The translations under genes were made by a program, and so were the position numbers. A stretch of 64,000 nucleotides of DNA from NCBI RefSeq assembly GCF_007992715.1, contig NZ_BKAU01000004.1, positions 616,788-680,787 of the forward strand, in the 5' to 3' direction. Within the stretch, counting starts at the first letter, position 1. Every line of letters starts with the position of its first letter. The notes beneath the pieces are model-generated. The model was not told the DNA's origin. It made no database searches and saw nothing but the letters and a program-made list of their open reading frames with translations. Source of the DNA: Chitinophaga cymbidii (GTDB lineage Bacteria; Bacteroidota; Bacteroidia; Chitinophagales; Chitinophagaceae). Of this stretch, positions 33,554 through 42,700 are shown one piece after another.

Positions 33554-35623
33554 TTAAAAATTGAAATTGTAAGTGATGGAAGGCACGAAACGGAACAGGG
33601 TCACCTGCACCGCTTCCGTGTAATCCGGGTTTTCCCTGGACTCGCGGAAGTAGATGGAATAGGCGTTCTCCCGGCCATAAGCATTGTACACGCCGAAGTG
33701 CAGCGCGGAGTTGCGCAGCTGCAGCGTTGCCGCCACGTCCAGCCGGTGATAGGCGGGCATGCGGTAGCCGTTGCGTTCGGTGTAATAATACACCAGCCTG
33801 TCGTCCATGACGATGTACTTGCCGGCGGGAAAGGTCACCGCATTGCCGGTATGGTACACCCAGTTGGCGGAAAGCACCCATTTTTTCGACACCTGCCAGG
33901 AGGAAACAACGGATATCTCGTGCGTTCTGTCCTGCTTCGCGTTATACCATTCGTTATCATTGATGCCGTTGATCCTGCGTTCTGTTTTGGACAGCGTATA
34001 CCCGATCCAGCCGGTCAGCTTCCCTGTTTTCTTTTTCAGCAGCCATTCCATGCCGTATGCCCGGCCTTTTCCCACGAGCAGCATGGTTTCTATAGGCTCA
34101 TTGGAAAATATCTCGGCGCCGTTGCGGTAGTCCAGCTGGTTTTTGAGCGATTTGTAATAGGTTTCCACCGTCAGCTCGTACCTGTCGCCGGAGATGCTTC
34201 TGGAATAGCCGGCGCTTACCTGGTCGGCAATTTCCGGTTTGATCAGGTTGGAGCTGGCAATCCATTTATCGGTTGGATTGGCGGAAGTGGCGTTGGAGAT
34301 CAGATGCAGATGCTGCACGTTGCGGGTGAAGGCAAGGCTGAGCGAGCCGGTCTTGTGCACTTCATAGCGGATGGCAACGCGGGGCTCGAGGTTGAGGTAG
34401 GTTTTTACCACTTCACCGCGGCCGGTGCGCAGGGTATCGGTGATCTTTCCATCTTCGTTGATCCGGTAAAAATCCCCGCCGCCGAATACCATGAACCCGG
34501 TTGCGCGAAGGCCATATGAAATGTTGAGCTGGTCGCTGGCTTTCCAGGTGTTGTTGACATAGAGAGCATTGTCCAGCGAATATCTTTTGGGTTGCTGCTG
34601 GTTATTGATGCCGGAGTTTTCGCCGCCTTCCAGCAGCAGCGGGTACATTGTATGCCAGGTACTTTGCCATCCGGCGCGGGTTTCATGCCGGGCGTTAGCG
34701 GTATAGAGAAATTCCGCTTTCGCGGTGTAATCCCTGATCCTTGAATAGATGGACACAGCTTCGTCCGCCAGCAGGGTGGAAGTGGTGTTCTCGTAGCTGC
34801 TGTAGTGCACGGACAGGAAAGACATGAGCTTGTTGCTGTAGATATGCCGCCAGCGCAGGGAAGCTACGCTGTTGCCCCATTCCAGGCCAAAGGCATTGCT
34901 GAGCCGCATCACATCTTTGCCGGTGTAGGCGGAAAGGTCCAGCTCGTCTTTCAGGCCAAGCCGGAAGTTCATTTTCAGGTTCAGGTCGTAAAAGTTCAGG
35001 TCGCTTTTGCGGATGGCGGAATCCCGTGAAAGCTTGGCGAACAGGTCCGCATACGTTCTTCTGCCGGACAGGAGAAAGGAGGATTTATTTTTGACGATGG
35101 GGCCTTCCACGTTCAGGCGCGCGGCGATCAGCCCGGCGCCGCCGCTGATATGATACTGTTCGTCGTCGCCATTGTTGGTAGTGGCGTCTACCACCGAGGA
35201 AAGGCGTCCGCCGTATTGCGCAGGCATGGCGTTCTTGTAAAAGGAAAGGTCTTTGATGGCGTCGCCGTTAAAGGTGGAAAAGAAGCCCATGAGGTGGGAC
35301 GCATTGTACACCGGTGTGCCGTCCAGCAGAATGAGGTTCTGGTCCGCGCTGCCGCCTCTTACGTAGAAGCCACTGTTACCGTCGCCGGCGGATTTGATGC
35401 CTGGCAGCAGCTGTATTGTTTTCAGGATGTCCCGCTCGCCCATGAAAACGGGGATATGCTCCATTTCTTTCAGTGAAAAGTGCTCCATGCCCAGGGTGCG
35501 GGGCACTACCTTGGTAATGGTGACGCCTTTCAGGGTATCGCGGGATACGATCACGCGGGAGGTGTCCTGCGCGTACAGGGAGGTGTAAACAAAACAGGAT
35601 AATATGGCGGGAAATAGTTTCAT
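33554..35623 (-). CDS. TonB-dependent receptor lacking the N-terminal regulatory domain
   Basis: 689 aa with a signal peptide (to about residue 18, LYAQ). The plug domain starts almost at once (about 45-160: ILKTIQLLPGIKSAGDGNSGFYVRGGSADQNLILLDGTPVY, AMPAQYGGRLSSVVD), followed by a beta barrel to ...FVPSITYNFNF. The related receptor at 38838-41195 has the same plug signature but carries an extra carboxypeptidase-regulatory-like domain in front. Here only about 25 residues separate the signal peptide from the plug. It imports an unknown ligand with TonB energy. The gene overlaps the DUF4249 gene behind it, forming a two-gene unit. Confidence 0.9.
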   Translation of the reverse strand: MKLFPAILSCFVYTSLYAQDTSRVIVSRDTLKGVTITKVVPRTLGMEHFSLKEMEHIPVFMGERDILKTIQLLPGIKSAGDGNSGFYVRGGSADQNLILLDGTPVYNASHLMGFFSTFNGDAIKDLSFYKNAMPAQYGGRLSSVVDATTNNGDDEQYHISGGAGLIAARLNVEGPIVKNKSSFLLSGRRTYADLFAKLSRDSAIRKSDLNFYDLNLKMNFRLGLKDELDLSAYTGKDVMRLSNAFGLEWGNSVASLRWRHIYSNKLMSFLSVHYSSYENTTSTLLADEAVSIYSRIRDYTAKAEFLYTANARHETRAGWQSTWHTMYPLLLEGGENSGINNQQQPKRYSLDNALYVNNTWKASDQLNISYGLRATGFMVFGGGDFYRINEDGKITDTLRTGRGEVVKTYLNLEPRVAIRYEVHKTGSLSLAFTRNVQHLHLISNATSANPTDKWIASSNLIKPEIADQVSAGYSRSISGDRYELTVETYYKSLKNQLDYRNGAEIFSNEPIETMLLVGKGRAYGMEWLLKKKTGKLTGWIGYTLSKTERRINGINDNEWYNAKQDRTHEISVVSSWQVSKKWVLSANWVYHTGNAVTFPAGKYIVMDDRLVYYYTERNGYRMPAYHRLDVAATLQLRNSALHFGVYNAYGRENAYSIYFRESRENPDYTEAVQVTLFRFVPSITYNFNF

Positions 35624-35646
35624 TGAAAAGGTTGCATTGAACGCGT

Positions 35647-37581
35647 TTACCCCTGCACCTTCGCTTCCAGCTCCATTACTTTCTCAAATACGTTCTCATA
35701 TTCCTCATTCGCCTGCGCAAGCGCCGTTCCGGCCTGTTTATATGCTTCTTCGGCTGTGCGGAACTTTTGCTTGTCGCTATACACATCGGGGTTTCCCAGC
35801 GCCGTTTCCAGCTGCTGCACGTCTGCTTTCAGCTTCGCGATCTTTTCTTCCAGCTGCTGGAATTGCCTTTGCTGCTTTTGCAGCTCTTTTTTCAGTTCTT
35901 TATCGATGGGGGGATTTTTAGCGGCCGGCTGCTGCGGGGCTGCCACGCTTTTTTTTTCAGGTTTGGGTGGCTGCGCCTGCTGGGCCATGCGTTTTTTCCA
36001 TTCTTCCCACTCTGCATAGGTGCCTTTAAATTCCTTGATCTCGCCGTCTACGATCTCCCATATTTTGTTGGCCGTGCGGCTCACAAAATAACGGTCGTGC
36101 GACACGAGCACCAGGCTGCCTTCGTATTTGCCGAGGGCGTCAATGAGCATTTCCACGGAGTTCATGTCCAGGTGGTTCGTGGGTTCGTCCAGCAGCAGGA
36201 AGTTGGCCTGGCTGATGATCACTTTGGCGAGCGCTACGCGGGCTTTTTCACCGCCGGACAATATCCGGATCTTCTTGAACACATCGTCGCCCTGGAACAG
36301 GAAGCACCCGAGCAGCGAGCGCAGTTCCATTTCCGTTTTGCCGCTGCCGCAGCTTTTCAGCTCTTCCAGTATCTCGTTGTCCATATGCAGCGCTTCCAGC
36401 TGGTGCTGCGCATAAAAGCTCATCACCACGTTATGGCCGGGGGTGCGGTTGCCTTCGATGGGTTCGGTGCCGGCGATCACGCGCAGCAGGGTGGATTTAC
36501 CCTTACCGTTGGCGCCGATCAGCGCGATCTTGTCCCCACGGTTGATCTCGGCGCTGGCATTGCTGAGGATGTGCAGGTTGCCGAAGGATTTGCTCACGCC
36601 TTCCAGCGTGCTTAATATCTTGCCGGGCATTTTGTCTACCGAGAAGTTCATGCGGATCTTCGAGGGGCCGCCATCTACCTGCTCCACGCGCTCCAGTTTG
36701 TCCAGCCGCTTGGCGATGCTCTGCGCCTGCGCCGCTTTGGAGGCTTTCGCCTTGAAGCGTTCGATGAACTTTTCCTGCTGGCGGATGTAATCCTGCTGAT
36801 TTTCGTATGCGCGTTGCTGTAACTCGCGGCGCAAGACTTTCTCTTCTTCAAAAGCGGAGTAGTTGCCGCTGTAGTGATGCAGTTCCTCCTGGTAAAGCTC
36901 CACTACTTTATTGACCATCCTGTCCAGGAAAAAGCGGTCGTGCGATACGATGATCACGGCGCCGTTGTAGTTGGAGAGATATTTTTCCAGCCATTCGATG
37001 GAGGGGAGGTCGAGGTGGTTCGTCGGTTCGTCGAGCATGAGCACATCGGGCTGCTGCAGGATGAGCCTGGCCAGCAGTACGCGCATGCGCCATCCGCCGG
37101 AGAACTGGTTGTAAGGGCGTTCCAGGTCCGCCGTGCTGAAGCCGAGACCTTCCAGCACCGTGGCGGTCTTGTGACGGATATTGTAGCCGTCCAGCGTATC
37201 GAACTCGTGCAATTTGTCGCTGTACTCATGCAGCAGGGCCTCATCCTGGGAATGTTCCAGTTTTTCGGTAAGGATCTCCAGTTCCTTTTCCACCTTGAGC
37301 GCCTGTTCAAAGGCCGTCATGCCCACGTTCAGGATGGAATCGTCGGTTTCAAAGCTGAGGAGGTCCTGGTTAAAGAAACCGATGCTCAGGTTCTTTATCT
37401 TGTTGATGCTGCCTTTCGAAATGGTGTATTCCCCGTTGATGATACGGAGCAGGGTGGATTTACCGGTGCCGTTCAGCCCCACGAGGCCAACGCGGTCGCC
37501 GGGCACGATGTGCCAGGAAGAGTCTTCCACGATCGTTCTTGCGCCAAATTCAAATGTGATGTCCTGCAGTGCGATGAGCAT
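35647..37581 (-). CDS. ABC-F family ATPase (Uup/EttA-like)
   Basis: 644 aa from the ATG at 37581 (MLIALQDITFEFG). An in-frame start 66 bases upstream covers the promoter. Two ABC domains: Walker A GLNGTGKST (about 35) with signature FSGGWRMR and Walker B VLMLDEPTNHLD; second Walker A GANGKGKST (about 360) with LSGGEKARV and FLLLDEPTNHLD. A linker with basic helices (EKFIERFKAKASKAAQAQS) lies between. The C-terminal coiled coil (about 555-640) is rich in K/E/Q, the Uup type. No membrane part: ABC-F proteins act on ribosomes in translation, ribosome protection or rescue. It is divergent from the DUF3347 lipoprotein gene. Confidence 0.94.
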   Translation of the reverse strand: MLIALQDITFEFGARTIVEDSSWHIVPGDRVGLVGLNGTGKSTLLRIINGEYTISKGSINKIKNLSIGFFNQDLLSFETDDSILNVGMTAFEQALKVEKELEILTEKLEHSQDEALLHEYSDKLHEFDTLDGYNIRHKTATVLEGLGFSTADLERPYNQFSGGWRMRVLLARLILQQPDVLMLDEPTNHLDLPSIEWLEKYLSNYNGAVIIVSHDRFFLDRMVNKVVELYQEELHHYSGNYSAFEEEKVLRRELQQRAYENQQDYIRQQEKFIERFKAKASKAAQAQSIAKRLDKLERVEQVDGGPSKIRMNFSVDKMPGKILSTLEGVSKSFGNLHILSNASAEINRGDKIALIGANGKGKSTLLRVIAGTEPIEGNRTPGHNVVMSFYAQHQLEALHMDNEILEELKSCGSGKTEMELRSLLGCFLFQGDDVFKKIRILSGGEKARVALAKVIISQANFLLLDEPTNHLDMNSVEMLIDALGKYEGSLVLVSHDRYFVSRTANKIWEIVDGEIKEFKGTYAEWEEWKKRMAQQAQPPKPEKKSVAAPQQPAAKNPPIDKELKKELQKQQRQFQQLEEKIAKLKADVQQLETALGNPDVYSDKQKFRTAEEAYKQAGTALAQANEEYENVFEKVMELEAKVQG

Positions 37582-37603
37582 ACTAAAATTGCTGTTAAAC
37601 GCG

Positions 37604-37611
37604 CAAAGATA
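37604..37611 (-). promoter_or_regulatory. -7 element for the ABC-F gene
   Basis: On the minus strand this reads TATCTTTG, matching TAnnTTTG, and ends 22 bp before the ABC-F ATG. I see no well-spaced TTTG. Confidence 0.5.
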
Positions 37612-37627
37612 GTACATTTTTTGGTGG

Positions 37628-37635
37628 TATATTTG
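37628..37635 (+). promoter_or_regulatory. -7 element for the DUF3347 lipoprotein gene
   Basis: TATATTTG matches the -7 consensus and ends 16 bp before the ATG at 37652. With the element at 37604-37611 it forms a back-to-back promoter pair in a 70-bp gap. Confidence 0.5.
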
Positions 37636-37651
37636 CCCAAAAACCAATCGT

Positions 37652-38239
37652 ATGCGTTTGAAACAATGTTTATGGATACTGGCTGCGGGCGCTGTTTTCG
37701 CCGCCTGTCAGCAACCCGGCAAGACGGCGGCGGCTGACGACACGCAGCAGGAAACGGCCGGATTGCCATCCAGCCTGTCCCCGGAATTTTATGATTCTCT
37801 GAAACTGGCCATGAGCGCATACTATCAATTGTCAGGCGCACTGGTGAAAGCGGATACGCAGGCGGCGGACATAGCGGCGGCGGCGTTGAAATATCATCTG
37901 GACAGCCTGCCGGTGGCCCGGCTGGAAGTGGATTCCACCCGCAAGGGCATCCTCCTGGGCAGCGCGGGCGACATCGCAGCGGAGCTGAATGGCATGCTGA
38001 TCGAGAAAGGCGGGCTGGAAGCGCGGCGTACGTCGTTCAAAATGGTGTCCGACCAGTTGTACGACCTGTTACAGAATACCGGGCTGAAAGGCGGCACCGT
38101 GTACCGCCAGCATTGCCCCATGGCGTTCGGGGACCGCGGCGCCTACTGGCTCAGCGATAATGCGGAAATACTGAATCCCTACTTCGGGGATGAAATGCTG
38201 CATTGCGGCAGCGTGACGGACACGTTGCGCTTTCAGTGA
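37652..38239 (+). CDS. DUF3347 domain lipoprotein
   Basis: 195 aa with a lipoprotein signal (AAGAVFAACQQPG, Cys at about 19). The DUF3347 region spans about 45-190. The diagnostic end reads YRQHCPMAFGDRGAYWLSDN and NPYFGDEMLHCGSV, with a conserved H-C-P-M and M-L-x-C-G that suggest a metal site, probably copper by analogy with DUF3347 units fused to CusB/efflux adaptors. Here the domain is free-standing. The gene is monocistronic, divergent from the ABC-F ATPase. The metal role is inference. Confidence 0.85.
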   Translation: MRLKQCLWILAAGAVFAACQQPGKTAAADDTQQETAGLPSSLSPEFYDSLKLAMSAYYQLSGALVKADTQAADIAAAALKYHLDSLPVARLEVDSTRKGILLGSAGDIAAELNGMLIEKGGLEARRTSFKMVSDQLYDLLQNTGLKGGTVYRQHCPMAFGDRGAYWLSDNAEILNPYFGDEMLHCGSVTDTLRFQ

Positions 38240-38276
38240 TCATTGCCCGTAAAATGCATCTTCGGGGAGAGGGTTG

Positions 38277-38660
38277 TTACATGTGAAATACATTGAACCG
38301 GTGACCGTCAGGGTCAGCAAACACAAAACCGTAATAACCCTCTCCAAACTCTTCCGGCCTGGAAACGATCGTTCCCCCGGCTTCCTGCACCGCTTTTTCC
38401 CAGTTATTCACCTCTTCCTTCGTGTCGGCAGAAAGGGTGAATATTATTTCATTCCCGGCTTTTGCATCAACTATCGGCCCCTTCATCGCCGGCTCAAGCA
38501 CATCCTTCAAAAAGAAATGGATGATAAAATTGTCCTTGCCAAAGAAGAAGCTGGTCAGTTGCTCCGACGCTCCGTTTTGTTTAAACCCGATCTTTTTATA
38601 GAACGCCGTGGTGCGTTCCAGGTCCTGTACACCGAAATTGGCCCAGATTTTTGTTTTCAT
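38277..38660 (-). CDS. VOC-family (glyoxalase/bleomycin-resistance fold) protein
   Basis: 127 aa, one glyoxalase-type double beta-alpha-beta-beta-beta unit set: TKIWANFGVQDLERTTAFYKKIGF at the N-terminus and YGFVFADPDGHRFNVFHM at the C-terminus, the usual ends of VOC proteins. Such small proteins bind metal and act as lyases, dioxygenases or drug-binding proteins. The sequence does not say which. It stands alone, convergent with the DUF3347 gene. Confidence 0.9.
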   Translation of the reverse strand: MKTKIWANFGVQDLERTTAFYKKIGFKQNGASEQLTSFFFGKDNFIIHFFLKDVLEPAMKGPIVDAKAGNEIIFTLSADTKEEVNNWEKAVQEAGGTIVSRPEEFGEGYYGFVFADPDGHRFNVFHM

Positions 38661-38837
38661 TGCTAAAGGTTTATAGTGAATAGTTGTATTGGTTTCAAAG
38701 ATAGCCTTTAAGCTTGTCAGGCACGATGGCTATTCATGAAATTCTGCGGGGGGATTTCCGCCAATCTTCCGGCAATAATTTTGCAACAAGCTTTGTGGCG
38801 CCGGCAACAAAACACCGGTGCTGTGCGTATATACCTT

Positions 38838-41195
38838 ATGCGCCATATCTTTATCATGGTATATATATGCCTGCTGGCATTGCCGTCGCTTTCACAGCAG
38901 CGCTTTGCCATCAGCGGGTATGTGCGGGACAGTACCACCGGCGAATCCCTCATTGGCGCGAGCATCGGCCTGAAAGGCTCCAGCCGGGGCGTGCAGACCA
39001 ACACCTACGGCTTCTACGCCATTACTTTACCGCCCGGAGCATACACCCTCGTTTTTACTTACATCGGCTATGAACAGCAGGAGCGCACCATTCAGGTAAA
39101 GGGCAGCATGGGCGTGAACGCATTGCTGGTGCCTAAGTCTTTCCAGGCCAGGGAAGTGGTGATCACGGACCGGCGGAAAGATCAAAATGTGAAGAACACC
39201 GACATGGGCACCATCGCGCTGACCACGGAGCAGATCAAAAAACTGCCCGCGCTCATGGGGGAGGTGGACCCGCTGAAGACCATACAGCTGCTGCCGGGCG
39301 TGCAATCCGCCGGGGAAGGGAACGCGGGCTTTTATGTGCGCGGCGGCGGGCCGGACCAGAACCTGATCCTGCTGGACGAAGCGCCCGTGTACAACACCGG
39401 GCATCTCTTCGGTTTCTTTTCCATTTTTAATGCGGATGCCATCAAGGATGTAACGCTGATCAAAGGCGGCATGCCCGCGAACTATGGCGGACGCCTTTCT
39501 TCCGTGCTGGACGTGACCATGAAAGATGGCAACAACCAGCACTTCCAGATGGAAGGCGGCATCGGGGCGATCGCTTCGCGCCTGAGCCTGCAGGGGCCTA
39601 TCCAGAAAGACAGATCGAGCTATATGATCTCCGGCCGGCGCACGTATGTGGATATTCTTGCACGGCCTTTCATGAACGACAACAGCTCCTTCAGCGGCTC
39701 CGGCTATTATTTTTACGATCTGAACGCCAAAGCCAATTACCGTTTTTCAGACAAGGACCGCATCTACCTGAGCGGCTACCTCGGGCGGGACGTGTTCCGT
39801 TACCGCAATAAAGAGCGCAGCTTCGAGGTGCACATCCCCTGGGGCAACAACACCGCCACGCTCCGCTGGAACCACGTGTTCAGCAAAAAGCTGTTCGCCA
39901 ACACATCGCTCATCTACAACGATTATAATTTTATGTTCGACGCGGCCCAGCAAGGCGTCAACATCCGCCTGAATTCCGGCATCCGCGATCTGAACGGCAA
40001 GCTGGACTTCGATTATTACCTCAATTTTAAACACCACCTGAAATTCGGCGGCAATTATATCTACCACACTTTTATCCCTTCTTCCGTATCCGGGCGGCAG
40101 GATACCACGGTTTTTCAGCCGGACAATGCGTTCCGCAAATACGCGCATGAAGCGGCTTTGTATGTGCAGGACGACTGGGAGATCAGCGATCAGTGGAAAG
40201 TGAATATCGGCATCCGTTACAGCGGGTTCCGGCAGATCGGTCCGTATACCCGCTACACGCGGGACCGGGAGGGCAACAAGCTGGACAGCGTGGTGTATGG
40301 CCGCGGCGCCAATGTGCGCAGTTACGGCGGATGGGAGCCGCGCATCATGCTGCGTTATGCCTGGAACGATCAGAACTCCATCAAGGCGGCCGTATCCCGC
40401 AACAACCAGTTCATTCACCTGGTGACCAATGCGGGGAGCACATTGCCTACGGACATCTGGGTGCCGAGCACCTACCGCGTGAAGCCGCAGTTCTCCTGGC
40501 AGTACGCGCTCGGCTATTTCCGGAATTTCAATGATAATGCCTGGGAAACCTCTGTGGAAGCCTATTACAAAGACATGCAGAACCAGGTGGAATACCGCGA
40601 AGGGTATACGCCTTCGCTAACAGACCCCGAAGAAGATTTTGTGTTCGGGAAAGGATATGCCTACGGCGCGGAGTTTTTTGTGCACAAGATAAAAGGTAAG
40701 CTGACGGGCTGGATCGGGTACACGCTGGCGTGGACCTGGCGGCAATTCCCGGCGCTGAACGGCGGAAAACGCTTCCCCGCCAAATATGACCGCCGCCATG
40801 ATCTCTCCGTTGTGGCTACGTACGAGCATAACAAGCGGTGGACCTTTTCCGGCGTGTTCATCTTCGGCAGCGGCAATACCAGTACGTTGCCGGAGAAGTT
40901 CTACTTCGTGGAAGGCGTGCTGGTGCAGGAATACGGGGATGTGAACGGATACCGGATGGCGCCTTACCACCGGCTGGACCTGTCCGCCATCTACACGCCG
41001 AAAAAGAAAAAGCCGGAACGCCGCCTGACCAGCACCTGGGCGTTTTCCATTTACAATGCCTACAGCCGGATGAACCCGTATTTCATCTATTTTGATCAGA
41101 TGGGGAATGTGCTCAACGGCAACCTGGAGATCAAGGCCCGGCAGGTATCGCTGTTTCCCATTATTCCGTCGGTTACCTGGAATTTCAAGTTTTAA
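38838..41195 (+). CDS. TonB-dependent receptor with carboxypeptidase-regulatory-like domain
   Basis: 785 aa from the ATG at 38838, where the signal peptide begins (MRHIFIMVYICLLALPSLSQQ). The reading frame is open further upstream without signal features. Domains: carboxypeptidase-regulatory-like (about 22-105, ISGYVRDSTTGESLIGASIGLKG), plug (about 115-245, LKTIQLLPGVQSAGEGNAGFYVRGGGPDQNLILLDEAPVY, MPANYGGRLSSVLDVTMKDG), beta barrel to ...IIPSVTWNFKF. It is a close relative of the receptor at 33554-35623. Unlike that one it has no DUF4249 gene behind it. The last 11 bp overlap the convergent uracil-DNA glycosylase gene. Confidence 0.92.
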   Translation: MRHIFIMVYICLLALPSLSQQRFAISGYVRDSTTGESLIGASIGLKGSSRGVQTNTYGFYAITLPPGAYTLVFTYIGYEQQERTIQVKGSMGVNALLVPKSFQAREVVITDRRKDQNVKNTDMGTIALTTEQIKKLPALMGEVDPLKTIQLLPGVQSAGEGNAGFYVRGGGPDQNLILLDEAPVYNTGHLFGFFSIFNADAIKDVTLIKGGMPANYGGRLSSVLDVTMKDGNNQHFQMEGGIGAIASRLSLQGPIQKDRSSYMISGRRTYVDILARPFMNDNSSFSGSGYYFYDLNAKANYRFSDKDRIYLSGYLGRDVFRYRNKERSFEVHIPWGNNTATLRWNHVFSKKLFANTSLIYNDYNFMFDAAQQGVNIRLNSGIRDLNGKLDFDYYLNFKHHLKFGGNYIYHTFIPSSVSGRQDTTVFQPDNAFRKYAHEAALYVQDDWEISDQWKVNIGIRYSGFRQIGPYTRYTRDREGNKLDSVVYGRGANVRSYGGWEPRIMLRYAWNDQNSIKAAVSRNNQFIHLVTNAGSTLPTDIWVPSTYRVKPQFSWQYALGYFRNFNDNAWETSVEAYYKDMQNQVEYREGYTPSLTDPEEDFVFGKGYAYGAEFFVHKIKGKLTGWIGYTLAWTWRQFPALNGGKRFPAKYDRRHDLSVVATYEHNKRWTFSGVFIFGSGNTSTLPEKFYFVEGVLVQEYGDVNGYRMAPYHRLDLSAIYTPKKKKPERRLTSTWAFSIYNAYSRMNPYFIYFDQMGNVLNGNLEIKARQVSLFPIIPSVTWNFKF

Positions 41196-41889
41196 CGGGA
41201 TGATCGTGGAAGGCGGTCAGGTATTTGTCGATATACTCCTGCTTCCGCTTGTTCCGGTATTGCATTACAAACCGCGGGTGTTCCAGCGGGATGATCTTTC
41301 CGAAGAATTTCTCCTTTTCGTTCAGCCGCATGACGAAATCCGCGTTCTTGCCGGTTCCCAGGCAATACCCCACGCTCCGGTCGATATTGAACTGCAATTG
41401 TTTCCGCAGGCTGTCGATCATAAATCCGTACACCGCATCGGTCAGTGCTTTGCTGTCGTAATAATTATAGTTGATCTCCTTGCCGCCGGGCTGCAGCGCG
41501 GTGAAGCCGAGGGGCGACATGGCGGCGATGTAGAAATCACCGTAAAACCGCTCCGGACCGCCGTAGGCGGCGATCACATCGTAGACGTAAACGGAGGAGG
41601 GCTCGTAGGTTTTAATGCCTGGGATCACTATGCCGCAAGGGTCCGCCAGCCGCTGGGAGTCCGTGAACGGAATGCCGGTGACGCCGGCGCCGAACCTGCC
41701 GGGATTGATGCCTACGATCATCTGCCGCCGGCGATGGTCGCCGTAGAACTTACCGTAAAACTGCCGCACGATGTCCATTACACCGTGCTGTTCCCGGAAA
41801 GGGTTCATGATGCGGATGCCCGGCGGGAGCTTGCCGGTGAATTCCAGGTTGGCGTTGAAATCAATGATTTGCGCTGCTGTTGTTTCCAT
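41185..41889 (-). CDS. SMUG-like uracil-DNA glycosylase family protein
   Basis: 234 aa. Motif 1 is MIVGINPGRFGAGVTGIPFTD (about residues 57-77), the GINPGxxGxxxTGxPF form of SMUG-type glycosylases. Motif 2 is PLEHPRFVMQYR near the C-terminus, with the conserved His. It removes uracil or oxidised pyrimidines from DNA in base excision repair. Length fits the SMUG group rather than family 1 Ung. It is not in an operon and overlaps the receptor gene tail to tail by 11 bp. Confidence 0.87.
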   Translation of the reverse strand: METTAAQIIDFNANLEFTGKLPPGIRIMNPFREQHGVMDIVRQFYGKFYGDHRRRQMIVGINPGRFGAGVTGIPFTDSQRLADPCGIVIPGIKTYEPSSVYVYDVIAAYGGPERFYGDFYIAAMSPLGFTALQPGGKEINYNYYDSKALTDAVYGFMIDSLRKQLQFNIDRSVGYCLGTGKNADFVMRLNEKEKFFGKIIPLEHPRFVMQYRNKRKQEYIDKYLTAFHDHPVKT

Positions 41890-41938
41890 TTGGTAAAAAT
41901 AAACCGTATCTTTTTAACTCGTTTTCAAAAGCGTGGAA

Positions 41939-42697
41939 ATGAACGGAAACACTATCATCCAGGCAACTGCATTAACCCGGTCATATGAGCGCAAAGTTGC
42001 GCTGGACAAGATCGACCTCAACATTACAAAAGGAGATTGCGTAGGCATCGTCGGGCGCAACGGCGCCGGGAAAACCACTTTGCTGAAGATCATCCTCGGC
42101 CTTTTACAGCAAACGGAAGGGACCATGCTGTATGAAGGACGGCCCGGTCCGGATACGGATTTCAAAAAGCGCACAGGTTTTTACATCGGCAGGGAATACC
42201 TGCCGGAAGAGCTTACGGGCCTGCAATATCTTCAGTTCCTCAATCACCTGTACAATAACGGCAAGCTGCGGGCGGAAGCTGAACTGCTCGGGCTGATCGG
42301 TTATTTTTTTGAAGGGACGGACAGCAGCGGAAAGGCCATCGGCGCTTATTCTTTCGGGATGATGCAGAAGATTGGCGTATGCGGGGCGCTGGTGAACCAG
42401 CCGGAGTTCCTGGTGCTGGACGAGCCTTTCTCCGGCCTGGACGCTTTTGGTTGCCAGCGGCTCATCGGCTTTCTGCAGCAGTACCGGCAGGGGAGGACCG
42501 TGCTGCTTTCTTCGCATGACCTTTCCTTCGTGGAGAAGAGCTGTAACAAACTGCTGGTCCTCGAACAGGGAAAAATACTGTATTACAACACCATGGAGGA
42601 TTTCACCCGGAACGGCCGGCATTCGCTGGAAGAATCCCTTTTTTCATTATTGCGCCCGCAGGAAACGGACGGGGAAAAGATCAACTGGCTGATATAA
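41939..42697 (+). CDS. ABC transporter ATP-binding protein
   Basis: 252 aa from the ATG at 41939. A GTG six bases earlier is possible. Walker A GRNGAGKTTLLKI at about 40, Q-loop region, signature AYSFGMMQKIGV (a departure from LSGGQ, seen in DUF5687-linked exporters), Walker B FLVLDEPFSGLD, and H-loop LLSSHDLSF. It energises the membrane protein encoded three bases downstream. The pair is an exporter of unknown substrate. Confidence 0.9.
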   Translation: MNGNTIIQATALTRSYERKVALDKIDLNITKGDCVGIVGRNGAGKTTLLKIILGLLQQTEGTMLYEGRPGPDTDFKKRTGFYIGREYLPEELTGLQYLQFLNHLYNNGKLRAEAELLGLIGYFFEGTDSSGKAIGAYSFGMMQKIGVCGALVNQPEFLVLDEPFSGLDAFGCQRLIGFLQQYRQGRTVLLSSHDLSFVEKSCNKLLVLEQGKILYYNTMEDFTRNGRHSLEESLFSLLRPQETDGEKINWLI

Positions 42698-42700
42698 CTT

